DNA of 64,000 nt from Actinophytocola sp963727495 (GCA_963727495.1 CAVSGQ010000007.1:1178001-1242000); one strand, 5' to 3'. Numbered from the stretch's first letter, positions 51,071-60,597 are shown. Numbers and translations: made by a program. Notes: generated by a model from the letters alone, not told the origin.

Positions 51071-52733
51071 ATGCGCGTGATGGCTCAGATGGCGATGGTG
51101 ATGAACCTCGACAAGTGCATCGGCTGCCACACCTGCTCGGTCACCTGCAAGCAGGCGTGGACCAACCGGTCCGGCGTCGAGTACGTGTGGTTCAACAACG
51201 TCGAGACCCGCCCGGGTCAGGGCTACCCGCGCACCTACGAGGACCAGGAGCAGCTGGCGCGGCGGCTGGACGCTCAACCGGCGCGGGCGGCTGCGGCTGC
51301 GGGGCGGCGGGCGGTTGCGCAAGCTGCTGACGATCTTCTCGAACCCCAAGCTGCCCGGCATCGACGACTACTACGAGCCCTGGACCTACGACTACGAGAC
51401 GCTCACCACCGCGCCGCTGCAGGAGCACACGCCGGTCGCCCGGCCGCGGTCGCTGATCAGCGGCAAGCCCACCAAGATCACCTGGTCGGCGAACTGGGAC
51501 GACGACCTCGGCGGCTCCCCGGACCACGGCCACAAGGACCCGCTGCTCAAGGACATCGCCGACAAGGTGCGCTTCGAGTTCGAGCAGACCTTCATGTTCT
51601 ACCTGCCGCGCATCTGCGAGCACTGCCTCAACCCGTCCTGCGCGGCGTCGTGCCCGTCCGGCGCGATCTACAAGCGCACCGAGGACGGCATCGTGCTGGT
51701 CGACCAGGACCGCTGCCGCGGCTGGCGGATGTGCGTGTCCGGCTGCCCGTACAAGAAGGTCTACTTCAACCACCGCACCGGCAAGGCCGAGAAGTGCACG
51801 TTCTGCTTCCCCCGCGTGGAGGTGGGCCTGCCCACGGTGTGCGCGGAGACCTGCGTGGGCCGGCTGCGCTACATCGGGCTGGTGCTCTACGACGCGGACA
51901 AGGTGCTGGCCGCCGCGTCCACACCGGACGAGCACGGGCTCTACGAGGCGCAGCGCGAGGTGTTCCTCGACCCGCACGATCCCGAGGTGCGGCGCGCGGC
52001 CGAGCAGGCCGGCATCCCGCACGACTGGATCGAGGCCGCGCAGCGCTCGCCGGTGTACGCGCTGATCAACACCTACCGGGTCGCGCTGCCCCTGCACCCG
52101 GAGTACCGCACGATGCCGATGGTCTGGTACATCCCGCCGCTGTCCCCGGTGGTCGACGTGGTGCGCGACACCGGGCACGACGCCGAGGACGAGGGCAACC
52201 TGTTCGCCGCCATCGAGGCGCTGCGGATCCCGGTGGAGTACCTGGCCCAGCTGTTCACCGCCGGCGACCCGGCCCCGGTCGAGGCGGTGCTGCGCCGGCT
52301 GGCGGCGATGCGCTCCTACATGCGCGACATCAACCTCGGCCGCGAGCCCCGCGAGGAGATCGCCGAGCGGGTCGGGATGACCGGCGAGCAGATCTACGAC
52401 ATGTACCGGCTGCTGGCGCTCGCCAAGTACGACGAGCGCTACGTCATCCCGCCCGCGCACGCCGAACAGGCCCACGGGCTCGAGGAACTGGCCACCGAGT
52501 GCAGCCTGGACTACGAGGGCGGTCCCGGCATGGGCGGCTCGGGCCCGTTCGGGGAGAGCTCCGGCGGCACCTCGCCGATCGCGGTGGAGAACTTCCGCAT
52601 GCTGCGCGACCGGCAGACGACCGACACGATGGCCGCCCCGGCCGACAAGGGCAGCCGGGTCAACCTGCTCAACTGGGACGGCAAGGGCCGCCCCGACGGT
52701 CTGTTCCCGCCGCGCGAGGACGGTGCGTCGTGA
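51071..52733 (+). pseudogene. narH: Nitrate reductase beta subunit, one +1 frameshift
   Basis: NarH carries Fe-S clusters that pass electrons from NarI to NarG. The start is canonical (MNLDKCIGCHTCSVTCKQAW), followed by RICEHCLNPSCAASCPSGA, RGWRMCVSGCPYKK, KCTFCFPRVEVGLPTVCAE and LRYIGLVLYD. The frame breaks near 51255: EDQEQ continues as WRGGWTLNRRGR in the next frame, requiring removal of one base. Corrected length is about 553 residues. GGGAGG is four bases before ATG. It overlaps narJ by four bases (GTGA). Confidence 0.9.
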
Positions 52734-53347
52734 CCACCGCCGAGCGCGTCGCGTGGCAGGCGCAGTCGCTGCTTCTAGCCTATCCGGACGGTGAGCTGCG
52801 GGACCGGGTGCCGATGCTGCGCACCGTCGTGAGCACCGTGCCCGGCCCGCTCGGCGACCCGCTCACGCGCTTCCTCGACCACGTCGAGGCGACCCCGCTG
52901 ACCGAGCTGCAGGCCGACTACGTCGCGACGTTCGACCATCGCAAGCGGTTCAGCCCGTACCTGACGTACTTCGCCTACGGCGACACCCGCAAGCGGGGCA
53001 TGGCGCTGCTGCGGTTCAAGCACGCGTACCGCGCGGCGGGGCTGGTGCTCGGCGAGGACGAGCTGCCCGACCACCTCGCCGTGGTGCTGGAGTTCGCGGC
53101 GACCGGCGACCCGGACGCCGGGCGGCGGCTGCTCGTCGAGCACCGGGCCGGGCTCGAGCTGATGCGCCGCGGGCTGCACGAGACCGGCTCGCCCTGGGCG
53201 GGGGTGCTGGACTCGGTGTCCGCCACGCTGCCCCCGCTGCGCGGCCGCGAGGAGGACGCCGTTCGCCGGCTGGCCGCCGAGGGTCCGCCCGAGGAGGAGG
53301 TCGGCCTCGCCCCGTACCCGCAGAGCCTTCAGGAGACACGGTCGTGA
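52730..53347 (+). CDS. narJ: Nitrate reductase assembly chaperone (delta)
   Basis: The 205-residue helical protein is the chaperone needed to insert the molybdenum cofactor into NarG before membrane attachment; it is not part of the final enzyme. It begins AERVAWQAQSLLLAYPD and contains the NarJ core YVATFDHRKRFSPYLTYFAYGDTRKRG and LPDHLAVVLEFAA. The GTG start is coupled to narH by a four-base overlap. Confidence 0.92.
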   Translation: MTTAERVAWQAQSLLLAYPDGELRDRVPMLRTVVSTVPGPLGDPLTRFLDHVEATPLTELQADYVATFDHRKRFSPYLTYFAYGDTRKRGMALLRFKHAYRAAGLVLGEDELPDHLAVVLEFAATGDPDAGRRLLVEHRAGLELMRRGLHETGSPWAGVLDSVSATLPPLRGREEDAVRRLAAEGPPEEEVGLAPYPQSLQETRS

Positions 53348-53376
53348 GACGACACCTTCTGTCAACCGGGAACGCC

Positions 53377-53398
53377 ACCTCAGGGGACCGTGACGCAA
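53377..53398 (+). repeat. Leader element before narI (copy B of a nar intergenic repeat)
   Basis: ACCTCAGGGGACCGTGACGC matches the element before narH. A 45-codon reading frame starts at GTG 53344, overlapping the narJ stop, and runs through it to a stop overlapping the narI start. This raises the possibility of translated or structured spacers in the operon. Function is unknown. Confidence 0.5.
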
Positions 53399-53477
53399 GC
53401 CGGCCACACGTACGTGACCGAGCCGAACACTCGCCACCCGAGGCGACCAGCAGCGTCGATTACGGGGAGGCGGGACC

Positions 53478-54206
53478 GTGAGTGCCGTGGACACCTTCCT
53501 GTGGGTCGCCGTGCCCTACGCGGCGATCGCGGTGTTCGTCGTCGGGCACGTGTGGCGCTACCGCTACGACAAGTTCGGCTGGACGACCCGGTCCTCGCAG
53601 CTGTACGAGAACCGGCTGCTGCGGCTGGGCAGCCCGCTGTTCCACTTCGGAATCCTGCTCGTCGCGCTCGGGCACGTCGGTGGGCTGCTGGTACCGAAGT
53701 CGTGGACCGAGGCGCTGGGCGTCAGCGAGACCGCCTACCACGCGACGGCGGTCTCCCTCGGCGTGCTCGCCGGGGCGTGCACGCTGGCCGGGGCGGCCAT
53801 CCTGGTCTACCGCCGGCGCACGGTCGGCCCGGTCTTCTCCGCCACCACGCGCAACGACAAGATCATGTACGTGCTGCTCGTCGGCACCATCGTGCTCGGC
53901 CTGGGCACCACCGTGCTGGGCAACCTCACCGGAGACCCGCACGACTACCGGGAGTCGGTCTCGCCCTGGTTCCGCTCGATCTTCGTCCTGCAGCCGGACC
54001 CCGAGCTGATGGTCGACGCGCCGCTCGGCTTCCAGCTGCACGCGCTCGCCGCGTGGGCGCTGTTCGCCTTCTGGCCGTTCAGCCGCCTGGTGCACGTGTT
54101 CTCGATGCCGCTGGGATACCTGACCCGCCCGTACATCGTCTACCGCAGCCGCGACACCGGGCTCGGCGCCCGCACCCCGCGCCGCGGATGGGAGCGAGTC
54201 GACTGA
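53478..54206 (+). CDS. narI: Nitrate reductase gamma subunit (cytochrome b)
   Basis: The 242-residue membrane protein has five helices and binds two b hemes; ligand histidines are visible at 56, 66, 188 and 206, close to the E. coli NarI positions. Conserved LGSPLFHFGILLVALGHVGG and FQLHALAAWALFAFWPFSRLVH carry them. It oxidises menaquinol and anchors NarGH. GTG 53478 follows GGGGAGGCGG. The 3' end adjoins directly a 21-bp-repeat array. Confidence 0.93.
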   Translation: MSAVDTFLWVAVPYAAIAVFVVGHVWRYRYDKFGWTTRSSQLYENRLLRLGSPLFHFGILLVALGHVGGLLVPKSWTEALGVSETAYHATAVSLGVLAGACTLAGAAILVYRRRTVGPVFSATTRNDKIMYVLLVGTIVLGLGTTVLGNLTGDPHDYRESVSPWFRSIFVLQPDPELMVDAPLGFQLHALAAWALFAFWPFSRLVHVFSMPLGYLTRPYIVYRSRDTGLGARTPRRGWERVD

Positions 54207-54207
54207 G

Positions 54208-54383
54208 CCGACCCCCCACACCGCCGAACCGACCCCTGGCATCGCCCAGCCGACCCCCGGCATCGCCCAGCCGGCCCACAGCGGGCGAGGCGACGCCGGC
54301 TCGACCGCGCCACGGGTCGACTCAACCGCGCCACGGGTCGGTTCGACGACGTGAGAGGTCGGCTCGACCGCGCCACGGGTCGG
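54208..54383. repeat. Second two-armed 21-bp repeat array, between narI and the LysR gene
   Basis: Left-arm units start at 54208, 54229, 54250 and 54271, exactly 21 bases apart, typically CCGACCCCTGGCATCGCCCAG-like. Right-arm units occupy 54300-54320, 54321-54341, 54342-54362 and 54363-54383, typically CTCGACCGCGCCACGGGTCG. The arms are reverse-complementary and share CGCCACGGGTCG with the array at 25721-25888. The array fills the convergent gap from one stop codon to the next, almost to the base. Confidence 0.8.
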
Positions 54384-54384
54384 C

Positions 54385-55314
54385 TCACCACGGCTCGGTC
54401 GGTGCCCTCGTGAGCTGGGCGGTCACGTCGCGGGCGACGTCGTGCAGCGCGGCCAGCATGGCGGCGATCTGCGGGGTGCGGTGGCTGCCGGTGCGCACCG
54501 CGGCCGAGACGGTGCGGGTCAGCTCCAGACCGGCGATCTCGCGCAGCTCGATGTCGGCGGAGGTCGACTCCAGCGCGAGCCAGGGCACGAGCGACACCCC
54601 GAGCCCGGCACCCACCAGCGCGAAGATCACCGTGTAGTCGGAGCTGATGAAGTCGAACCTCGGCTCGAACCCGGCGGCCGCGCAGGCCCGGGTCAGCATC
54701 GCGTGCAGCGCGTCGTCCTTCGACGCCGCGATCCACGGCTGCTCGGCGAGCGCGCCGAGCTCCAGCGGGCCGTCGCCGAGCGGCTCGGGCAGGGCCAGCA
54801 GCAACGGCTCGGTGACCAGCGGCTCGGTCGTCACGGCCGGCTCGCGGATCTCGGGCAGCAGGCTGTACTCGTAGACCAGCGCCACGTCGATCCGCCCGCC
54901 GCGCAGCGCCTCCACGGCGTCCACCGTCTCCAGCTCGGACAGCCGCACCCGCAGGTCCGGATGCGTGGCCCGGACCCGCGCGATCGCGTCCGCGGCGAGC
55001 GCGCGGGCCGCGGTGGGGAACGCGGCCAGCCGCAGCACCCCGCGCACCGTCGAGGTCAGCGCCGCGACGTTCGCCCGCGCGCGTTCCAGCTCGGCCAGCA
55101 CGTTCTCGGTGTGCTCGACGAGCACCTGCGCGGCCTCGGTGAGCACCAGGCGCCGGCCGTCCCGGAAGTACAGCGGCGTGCCGGCCTCCCGCTCCAGGAC
55201 CGCGAGCTGCTGGGAGACCGCCGACGGCGTGAGCGAGCTCGCCCGGGCCGCCGCGGCGATGCTGCCCTGCCGGGCCAGCTCGCGGAGCAACCGGAGACGG
55301 TGCACGTCCAACAT
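54385..55314 (-). CDS. LysR-family transcriptional regulator
   Basis: The 309-residue protein has a LysR winged helix-turn-helix (about residues 3-62; LRLLRELARQGSIAAAARAS, SAVSQQLAVLEREAGTPLYF) and a periplasmic-binding-fold effector domain (about 90-300; VALVYEYSLLPEI, GAGLGVSLVPWLAL). It is divergent from the M24-like hydrolase and enolase-superfamily genes across a 72-base gap, so it likely controls that pair in response to the pathway substrate. Confidence 0.92.
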   Translation of the reverse strand: MLDVHRLRLLRELARQGSIAAAARASSLTPSAVSQQLAVLEREAGTPLYFRDGRRLVLTEAAQVLVEHTENVLAELERARANVAALTSTVRGVLRLAAFPTAARALAADAIARVRATHPDLRVRLSELETVDAVEALRGGRIDVALVYEYSLLPEIREPAVTTEPLVTEPLLLALPEPLGDGPLELGALAEQPWIAASKDDALHAMLTRACAAAGFEPRFDFISSDYTVIFALVGAGLGVSLVPWLALESTSADIELREIAGLELTRTVSAAVRTGSHRTPQIAAMLAALHDVARDVTAQLTRAPTEPW

Positions 55315-55386
55315 GTAGCTCAACTTACGACAGATGCGAGAAATCGTCACTGGATCTGAGGGCCTGTCCCGGCGCACCCTTGCGCC

Positions 55387-56541
55387 ATGAGCCTTCCCCT
55401 CCCGGTTCCGGCCGACGAGCACGACCGGCGCATAGCCGGTCTGCGCGCCTGGATGGCAGAGGCCGGCGCGCACGCGTTCGCCGCCGTGAGCCCGGAGAAC
55501 GTCTACTACCTGACCGGGCTGGACCACCTCGGCTACTTCGCGTTCACCGCGGTGCTGATCCCCGCGACGCCGGACGCCGCACCGGTCGTGGTGACGCGCG
55601 AGATGGAGCGCCCGACGGTGCGCGCGCAGCTGCCCGGCTACCGGCACGTCACCTTCGCCGACGGCACGGACCCGGCGGCGGCGGTGGCCGGCGCGCTCAC
55701 CGGGCTGGTGCCGCCGGGCGGGCTGGTCGCGATCGAGGAGGAGGCGATGTTCTTCCCGCCGTCGGTGCGCGCGGCGCTGGAGCGGGCACTCGCCGGGCGG
55801 CGATGGGTCGACGGCACCGGCGTGCTCGCCGCGAGCCGCGCGGTCAAGAGCCCGCTCGAGGTCGAGGACGTCCGGCGGGCCGCGGCGGTCTCCGACGCGG
55901 CGATGGCGGCCGGCATCGCCGCCTCGCGCCCCGGCGTGCCCGAGCGCGAGGTGGCCGCCGCGGTCCACGAGGCGATGTTCGCCGCCGGCGGGCAGCAACC
56001 CGGCTTCACCCCGCTGATCCGGCCGCTGTGGATGCTCGACCAGGAACACGTGTCCTGGGGCGACCGGACGGTCGAGGGCGGGCTGTTCATCGAGCTGTCC
56101 GGCTGCGTGCGCCGCTACCACGCGCCACTCAGCCGCACCGTCTACACCGGACCCGTGCCGCCCGCCGCGGTCGACGCGCACGCAGCGGCGACCGCGGGCC
56201 TCGAGGCGGCCCTGGCGGCGTTACGGCCGGGTACGACCACCGGGGACGTGTACGCGGCGTGGCGCCGCGGGGTCGCCGGCACCTCCGCCGGCGCCTGGCC
56301 GTCCCGCCACCACTGCGGCTACCTGGTCGGCATCGGCTTCCCGCCCAGCTGGGTCGGCGGCGGGCAGGTGCTCGGCATCCGCGCCGGCGGCGAGGTCGAG
56401 ATCGCCGCCGGGATGACCTTCCACCTGATGTCGTGGGTGACCGAGCCGGCCGGCCACGTGGTGTCCGACACCGTGCTGGTCACGCCGACCGGCGCGGAAC
56501 TGCTCACGACGACCGGCCGGGCGCTCGTCCCGGCGTGCTGA
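55387..56541 (+). CDS. M24-fold hydrolase, ectoine-hydrolase-like (metal ligands lost)
   Basis: The 384-residue protein has a creatinase N domain and a pita-bread M24 domain. Classical M24 aminopeptidases need Asp, Asp, His, Glu, Glu to bind metal, but here the corresponding segments read FIELSGCVRRYHAPLSRTV, HHCGYLVGIGF and GMTFHLM, so most are absent. RRYHAPLSRTV resembles EutD/DoeA-type ectoine hydrolases and creatinases, which do not use metal. It may hydrolyse a cyclic or N-acyl C-N bond. An 11-base gap to the enolase-superfamily gene indicates an operon. Confidence 0.75.
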   Translation: MSLPLPVPADEHDRRIAGLRAWMAEAGAHAFAAVSPENVYYLTGLDHLGYFAFTAVLIPATPDAAPVVVTREMERPTVRAQLPGYRHVTFADGTDPAAAVAGALTGLVPPGGLVAIEEEAMFFPPSVRAALERALAGRRWVDGTGVLAASRAVKSPLEVEDVRRAAAVSDAAMAAGIAASRPGVPEREVAAAVHEAMFAAGGQQPGFTPLIRPLWMLDQEHVSWGDRTVEGGLFIELSGCVRRYHAPLSRTVYTGPVPPAAVDAHAAATAGLEAALAALRPGTTTGDVYAAWRRGVAGTSAGAWPSRHHCGYLVGIGFPPSWVGGGQVLGIRAGGEVEIAAGMTFHLMSWVTEPAGHVVSDTVLVTPTGAELLTTTGRALVPAC

Positions 56542-56552
56542 AGGGAGACTCG

Positions 56553-57737
56553 ATGCGGATCACCGGCCTGCGGGCCACTCCGGTGGCGGTGCCCTACGTC
56601 GCCGACGAGGTGTGGGCGTTCGGGCGCCGCCGCGGCCAGGTCAGCGTGCTGCTCGAGGTGGACACCGACGAGGGCCTGGTGGGGCTCGGCGAGGCTGCCG
56701 CCTACCCGTCCGCGGACATCGTGCTCGCGGTCCTCGCGAGCCTGCGCCCGCTGGTGATCGGGGCGGACGCGTTCCAGATCGAGCGCCTGGTGCGGCGCAT
56801 CGAGCTGGTCGGCACCTGGCATCACGTCAAGGCGACCAGCCCGGCGATCGCGGCCGTCGAGATGGCCTGCTGGGACCTGGTCGGCAAGGCGAGCGGCCAG
56901 CCGCTGGTGAACCTGCTCGGCGGCCGGTTCCACGAGCGCGTCGAGTTCTTCCACTACGTGGCGCGCGCCGAGCCCCACGAGGTGGCGGCGGAGGGCAAGC
57001 GCGCCGCGAGCGCCGGGTTCGGCACCTGCTACCTCAAGGTCGGTGCGGACGACCCCCGCCGGGACCTCGAGCGGGTGGCCGCGCTGCGCGACGGCGCGGG
57101 GCCGGACATGGCGCTGCGGGTGGACGCCAACGAGGCGTGGTCGCCGGGCACCGCGGTGCGGATGATCACCGAGCTGGAGCGCTTCGGGCTGGAGCTCGTC
57201 GAGCAGCCGGTGTCCGGGCGCAACCTGGACGAGATGGCCTACGTGCGCGGCCGGATCGGCACTCCCCTGCTGGCCAACGAGGCGAGCTGGACCCGCTACG
57301 ACCAGCTCGCGGTGATCCGGGCCGGCGCCGCGGACGTGCTGTCGGTGGACAACCAGATGGACGGCGGGCTGCTCAACCTCAAGCGCTCGGCCGGCCTGTG
57401 CGAGGCGGCCGGGCTGCCGGTGGTCAAGCACAGCCTCGGCGAGCTGGGCGTGGCGCTCGCCGCGGCGGTGCACGCGATCGCCGCGACGCCCAACTTCCGG
57501 TACGCCAACCAGGCCTACGGCGCGCTGCTCGCCGACGACGTCACCACCGGCCTCACCGGCACCTTCGAGTCCTATGTCGACGGCACGCTGGAGGTGCCCG
57601 GCGGCCCGGGCCTCGGCGTGGCGCTGGACCCGGAGAAGGTGGCCCGGTACGCGGAGCTGTACCGCACCGACGGCGCGAGCTTCGCCTTCCACGACACCGA
57701 CGTGCTGACCCGCGCGCCCGCGCTGCCCAAGCGCTGA
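56553..57737 (+). CDS. Enolase-superfamily (mandelate racemase/muconate lactonizing) enzyme
   Basis: The 394-residue protein has the enolase-superfamily capping domain (about residues 1-115) and barrel (about 130-350). Barrel residues are LKVG, RVDANEAW, LELVEQPV (metal Glu) and LLANEAS (third metal ligand), with VVKHSLGELG near the barrel end. The usual KxK is reduced to KxG, so the general base may be a single Lys, or the His of VKHSLG. It performs racemization, cycloisomerisation or dehydration of a carboxylate; the substrate is unknown. AAGGGAG lies before ATG. Confidence 0.82.
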   Translation: MRITGLRATPVAVPYVADEVWAFGRRRGQVSVLLEVDTDEGLVGLGEAAAYPSADIVLAVLASLRPLVIGADAFQIERLVRRIELVGTWHHVKATSPAIAAVEMACWDLVGKASGQPLVNLLGGRFHERVEFFHYVARAEPHEVAAEGKRAASAGFGTCYLKVGADDPRRDLERVAALRDGAGPDMALRVDANEAWSPGTAVRMITELERFGLELVEQPVSGRNLDEMAYVRGRIGTPLLANEASWTRYDQLAVIRAGAADVLSVDNQMDGGLLNLKRSAGLCEAAGLPVVKHSLGELGVALAAAVHAIAATPNFRYANQAYGALLADDVTTGLTGTFESYVDGTLEVPGGPGLGVALDPEKVARYAELYRTDGASFAFHDTDVLTRAPALPKR

Positions 57738-57747
57738 GTGCCGGGCG

Positions 57748-59361
57748 TCACTTGCGCCCGACGCGCATCTGCGGGCCGCCGAACTGGGGACCGCCACCCG
57801 GCATCACGCGGGGCCCGCGGCCGCCGAGGCCGCCCGTCGCGCCGTCGTCCGCGCTGGGCAGCGGCTCGTCGAGGTCGGCCAGCACCACCTGCTCACCCCG
57901 CTCGACGCCGCCGGTGACCTCGGTCCACAGCGGACCGACGGCGCCGACGGTGACCTCCTTCTCGGTGGGCTCGCCGCCCGACAGCACGGTGACCGTGCTC
58001 GGCGTGCCGCGGTGCACGGCCGAGGTGGGCACGGTGAGCACGTCACGCGCGGTGTCCACGACGACGGCGACGCCCGCGGTGCTGCCCGCGGGCATGCCGG
58101 CGGGCGGGTCGTCGACGGTGATCGTGACCGGGTAGGCCACCGAGTCGGCCGAGTCGTCGGCCAGCCGTCCGATCCTGCTGACCTTGCCGGCCACCCCTGT
58201 CGCCGCTCCGGACGGCGTCACCGTGGCCACCTGCCCGACCTCGATCTCGTCGATCCGCTCGACCGGCACGGTGGTCTCCACGACCGCGGCTCCGGGGCCG
58301 ATGATCACCACCACCGTGCTGCCCGCGGAGACCGCGTCGCCCGCGGCCGCCCCCACCGAGGCGACGGTGCCGGCGATCGGCGAGGTCAGGGTGGCCCGCG
58401 CCAGGTCCCGCCGTGCCGAGAGCCGGTCGGCCTCGGCGGCGTCGACGGCGGCCTGGTCGGCGGCGATGGTGGCGGCCGTGGGCGTGGTGTCCGCGCCGCC
58501 GCCCTTGTCCTGGGGCGTGTCCGACCCCGTGTCCGGCGTGTTCTGCCCGGACGTCCCCGCGGACCGGGACGGGTCCGCGGAGTCCGATGTGGACGTGTCG
58601 GCGGCCGCGGCGCTCAACGTGGCGGCCAGCTCGCCGATCTTCTTCTGCAGCGTGTCCTGGGCGCCGGAGACGGCCTGCTGCGCGGCCATGGCCGCGGCGA
58701 GCGCGTCCGCGCACGCGGTGTCCGGCTGCTCCGGGCCGGCGGCGTCGGCCGCGCCCCCGTCCGCGGCGGGCGGCTTCCGGGCGCACGCCTCGCCCTGCGC
58801 GGCCAGCGCCGCCTTCGCCGCGGCGATCGCCCGGCTCGCGGCGGTCTGCGCGGCACGCACGGCCTGCTGCCGCTTCGCGAGCAGCGCCGGCTGACCGGAG
58901 TCACCCGAGGAGTCACCGGAGGGCCGGTCGACCGGCTGGTCCGCCTGCCCGTCGGCGGCCTGGTCGTCCTCGCTGTCGACCGACTCCGCCTGCCGTTCCT
59001 GGTCGGACTCCAGGGTGGCCTTGGCGCCGGCCAGGTCGGACTCGGCGGAGTCGACCGCGGCCCGCAGCGCGGCGGTGTCCAGGGTGCCCAGCCGCTGGCC
59101 GGCGGCGACCTGCTGGCCCTGCCGCACGGTCAGCGTCGCCAGCGTGCCGCCGGTCCCGAACGACACGTCGGCCCGGTCGACGAAGTCGACGGTCCCGTCG
59201 GTGGTCACCGTCTGGGCCACGTCGCCCGTGGTCACGGCGGCGAGCCGGTAGCGGCCGGCGGTGTCGTCCCCGATCACCCCGCCGGCGAGCGCGACCGCGC
59301 CGGCCGAGCCGCACAGGCCCACGACGACCGCACCCGCGAGCCACTTGAGAACCGGACGCAT
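57748..59361 (-). CDS. Periplasmic adaptor (HlyD/MacA-like) of an ABC exporter, second copy
   Basis: The 537-residue protein has an N-terminal anchor (VVVGLCGSAGAVALAGGVIG), an RND/MFP-type adaptor core (VRQGQQVAAGQRLGTLDTAA; lipoyl and barrel strands), and a coiled coil interrupted by two acidic low-complexity stretches. It ends in a Gly-rich tail. It lies at the 3' end of the operon, nine bases after the permease. Having two adaptors in one operon is unusual. GAGGAG five bases before ATG supports the start. Confidence 0.82.
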   Translation of the reverse strand: MRPVLKWLAGAVVVGLCGSAGAVALAGGVIGDDTAGRYRLAAVTTGDVAQTVTTDGTVDFVDRADVSFGTGGTLATLTVRQGQQVAAGQRLGTLDTAALRAAVDSAESDLAGAKATLESDQERQAESVDSEDDQAADGQADQPVDRPSGDSSGDSGQPALLAKRQQAVRAAQTAASRAIAAAKAALAAQGEACARKPPAADGGAADAAGPEQPDTACADALAAAMAAQQAVSGAQDTLQKKIGELAATLSAAAADTSTSDSADPSRSAGTSGQNTPDTGSDTPQDKGGGADTTPTAATIAADQAAVDAAEADRLSARRDLARATLTSPIAGTVASVGAAAGDAVSAGSTVVVIIGPGAAVVETTVPVERIDEIEVGQVATVTPSGAATGVAGKVSRIGRLADDSADSVAYPVTITVDDPPAGMPAGSTAGVAVVVDTARDVLTVPTSAVHRGTPSTVTVLSGGEPTEKEVTVGAVGPLWTEVTGGVERGEQVVLADLDEPLPSADDGATGGLGGRGPRVMPGGGPQFGGPQMRVGRK

Positions 59362-59370
59362 GAGCTCTCC

Positions 59371-60597
59371 TCACTCGCTGCGCAGGGCGTCGATGGGGGT
59401 GAGCCGCGCCGCGCGGCCCGCCGGGTAGACGCCGAAGCCGAGGCCGATGGCGAGCGCGACCCCGATGGCGGCGACGGTCGCGACCAGCGAGACGCTGACG
59501 GGCTGGCCGATCAGGTCGGGCAGCACGAACGCGCCCGCGATGCCGACGCAGACCCCGGCCACCCCGCCCGCCGTGCCGAGCACGCCCGCCTCCACCAGGA
59601 ACTGCCGCCGGATCGCGCGCGGGGTCGCGCCGAGCGCCTTGCGCAGGCCGATCTCCCGGACCCGTTCGGTGACCGCGACCAGCATGATGTTCATGACCCC
59701 GATGCCGCCGACCAGCAGCGAGATCGCGGCCACCCCGCCCAGCAGGATGGTCAGCGTCCGGTTGGTGGCGTTCGCGGTCTCCAGCAACGACTCCTGGGTC
59801 GCGATGGAGAAGTCCGCGTCGGCGGCGTCGACGTCGTGCAGGTTGAGCAGCAGCGCGGTGATCTCCTGGTGGGCCGCGCTGAGGGTGTCCGCCGAGGCGG
59901 CCTGGACGTAGATCGTGGACACCGACGCGTCGGACGCCCCGGTGACCCGTTTCGCGGTTCCGATCGGCACCAGCGCGAGGTCGTCCTCGCTCGCGTCCGA
60001 CTCCGCGGCCCCGGTCGGCTCCAGCACGCCCACGACCGTCATGGGCGTGCCGCCGACGGTGACCTCCCGGCCGACCGGGTTGCCGAAGCTGAACAGCTCC
60101 GCGGCGGTGTCCGAACCGAGCACCACGACGTCGGCCGCGCCGGTGACCTCGTCGCCGGTGAGGAACCGGCCCGCGGACAGCGTCCGGCTGCGCACCGACG
60201 GCCACGCGGTGGTCGTGCCCACCACGTTCGTCGTCCAGTTCTCGGTGCCGGCGGTCAGCGACAGCGACTCGGTCGTCACCGGCGCGACGGCCTCGATGTC
60301 GGGCGCCACCGTCCGTTCCGCCAGCGCGCCCGCGTCGGCGAGCGTGAGCGTGGAGGCGGAGCCGAAGCCGCCCCGCGTCCCGGACTGCGAGGTGCTGCTG
60401 CCCGGGGACACGATCAGCAGGTTGCTGCCCAGCGCGTCGATCTGCTTGCGCACCTGGTCCTGGGCGCCGAGCCCGAGGCCGACGGTGAGGATCACCGACG
60501 AGACGCCGATGACGATGCCCAGCATGGTGAGTGCGGAACGCAGCCGGTGCGCGCGGACGGCGTCGAGTCCACTTCGGAATGTCTCGGCCCAGTTCAC
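59371..60597 (-). CDS. MacB-type ABC exporter permease
   Basis: The 408-residue protein begins with RAHRLRSALTMLGIVIGVSS, has a large extracytoplasmic MacB-PCD domain (about residues 45-245) and three C-terminal helices with GGIGVMNIMLVAVTERVREI and GLRKALGATPRAI, the FtsX-like domain signature. Four helices in all are expected. MacB-type systems move peptides, lipids or drugs using cytoplasmic ATP and a periplasmic adaptor. The GTG start overlaps the ATPase stop by four bases. Confidence 0.9.
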   Translation of the reverse strand: MNWAETFRSGLDAVRAHRLRSALTMLGIVIGVSSVILTVGLGLGAQDQVRKQIDALGSNLLIVSPGSSTSQSGTRGGFGSASTLTLADAGALAERTVAPDIEAVAPVTTESLSLTAGTENWTTNVVGTTTAWPSVRSRTLSAGRFLTGDEVTGAADVVVLGSDTAAELFSFGNPVGREVTVGGTPMTVVGVLEPTGAAESDASEDDLALVPIGTAKRVTGASDASVSTIYVQAASADTLSAAHQEITALLLNLHDVDAADADFSIATQESLLETANATNRTLTILLGGVAAISLLVGGIGVMNIMLVAVTERVREIGLRKALGATPRAIRRQFLVEAGVLGTAGGVAGVCVGIAGAFVLPDLIGQPVSVSLVATVAAIGVALAIGLGFGVYPAGRAARLTPIDALRSE

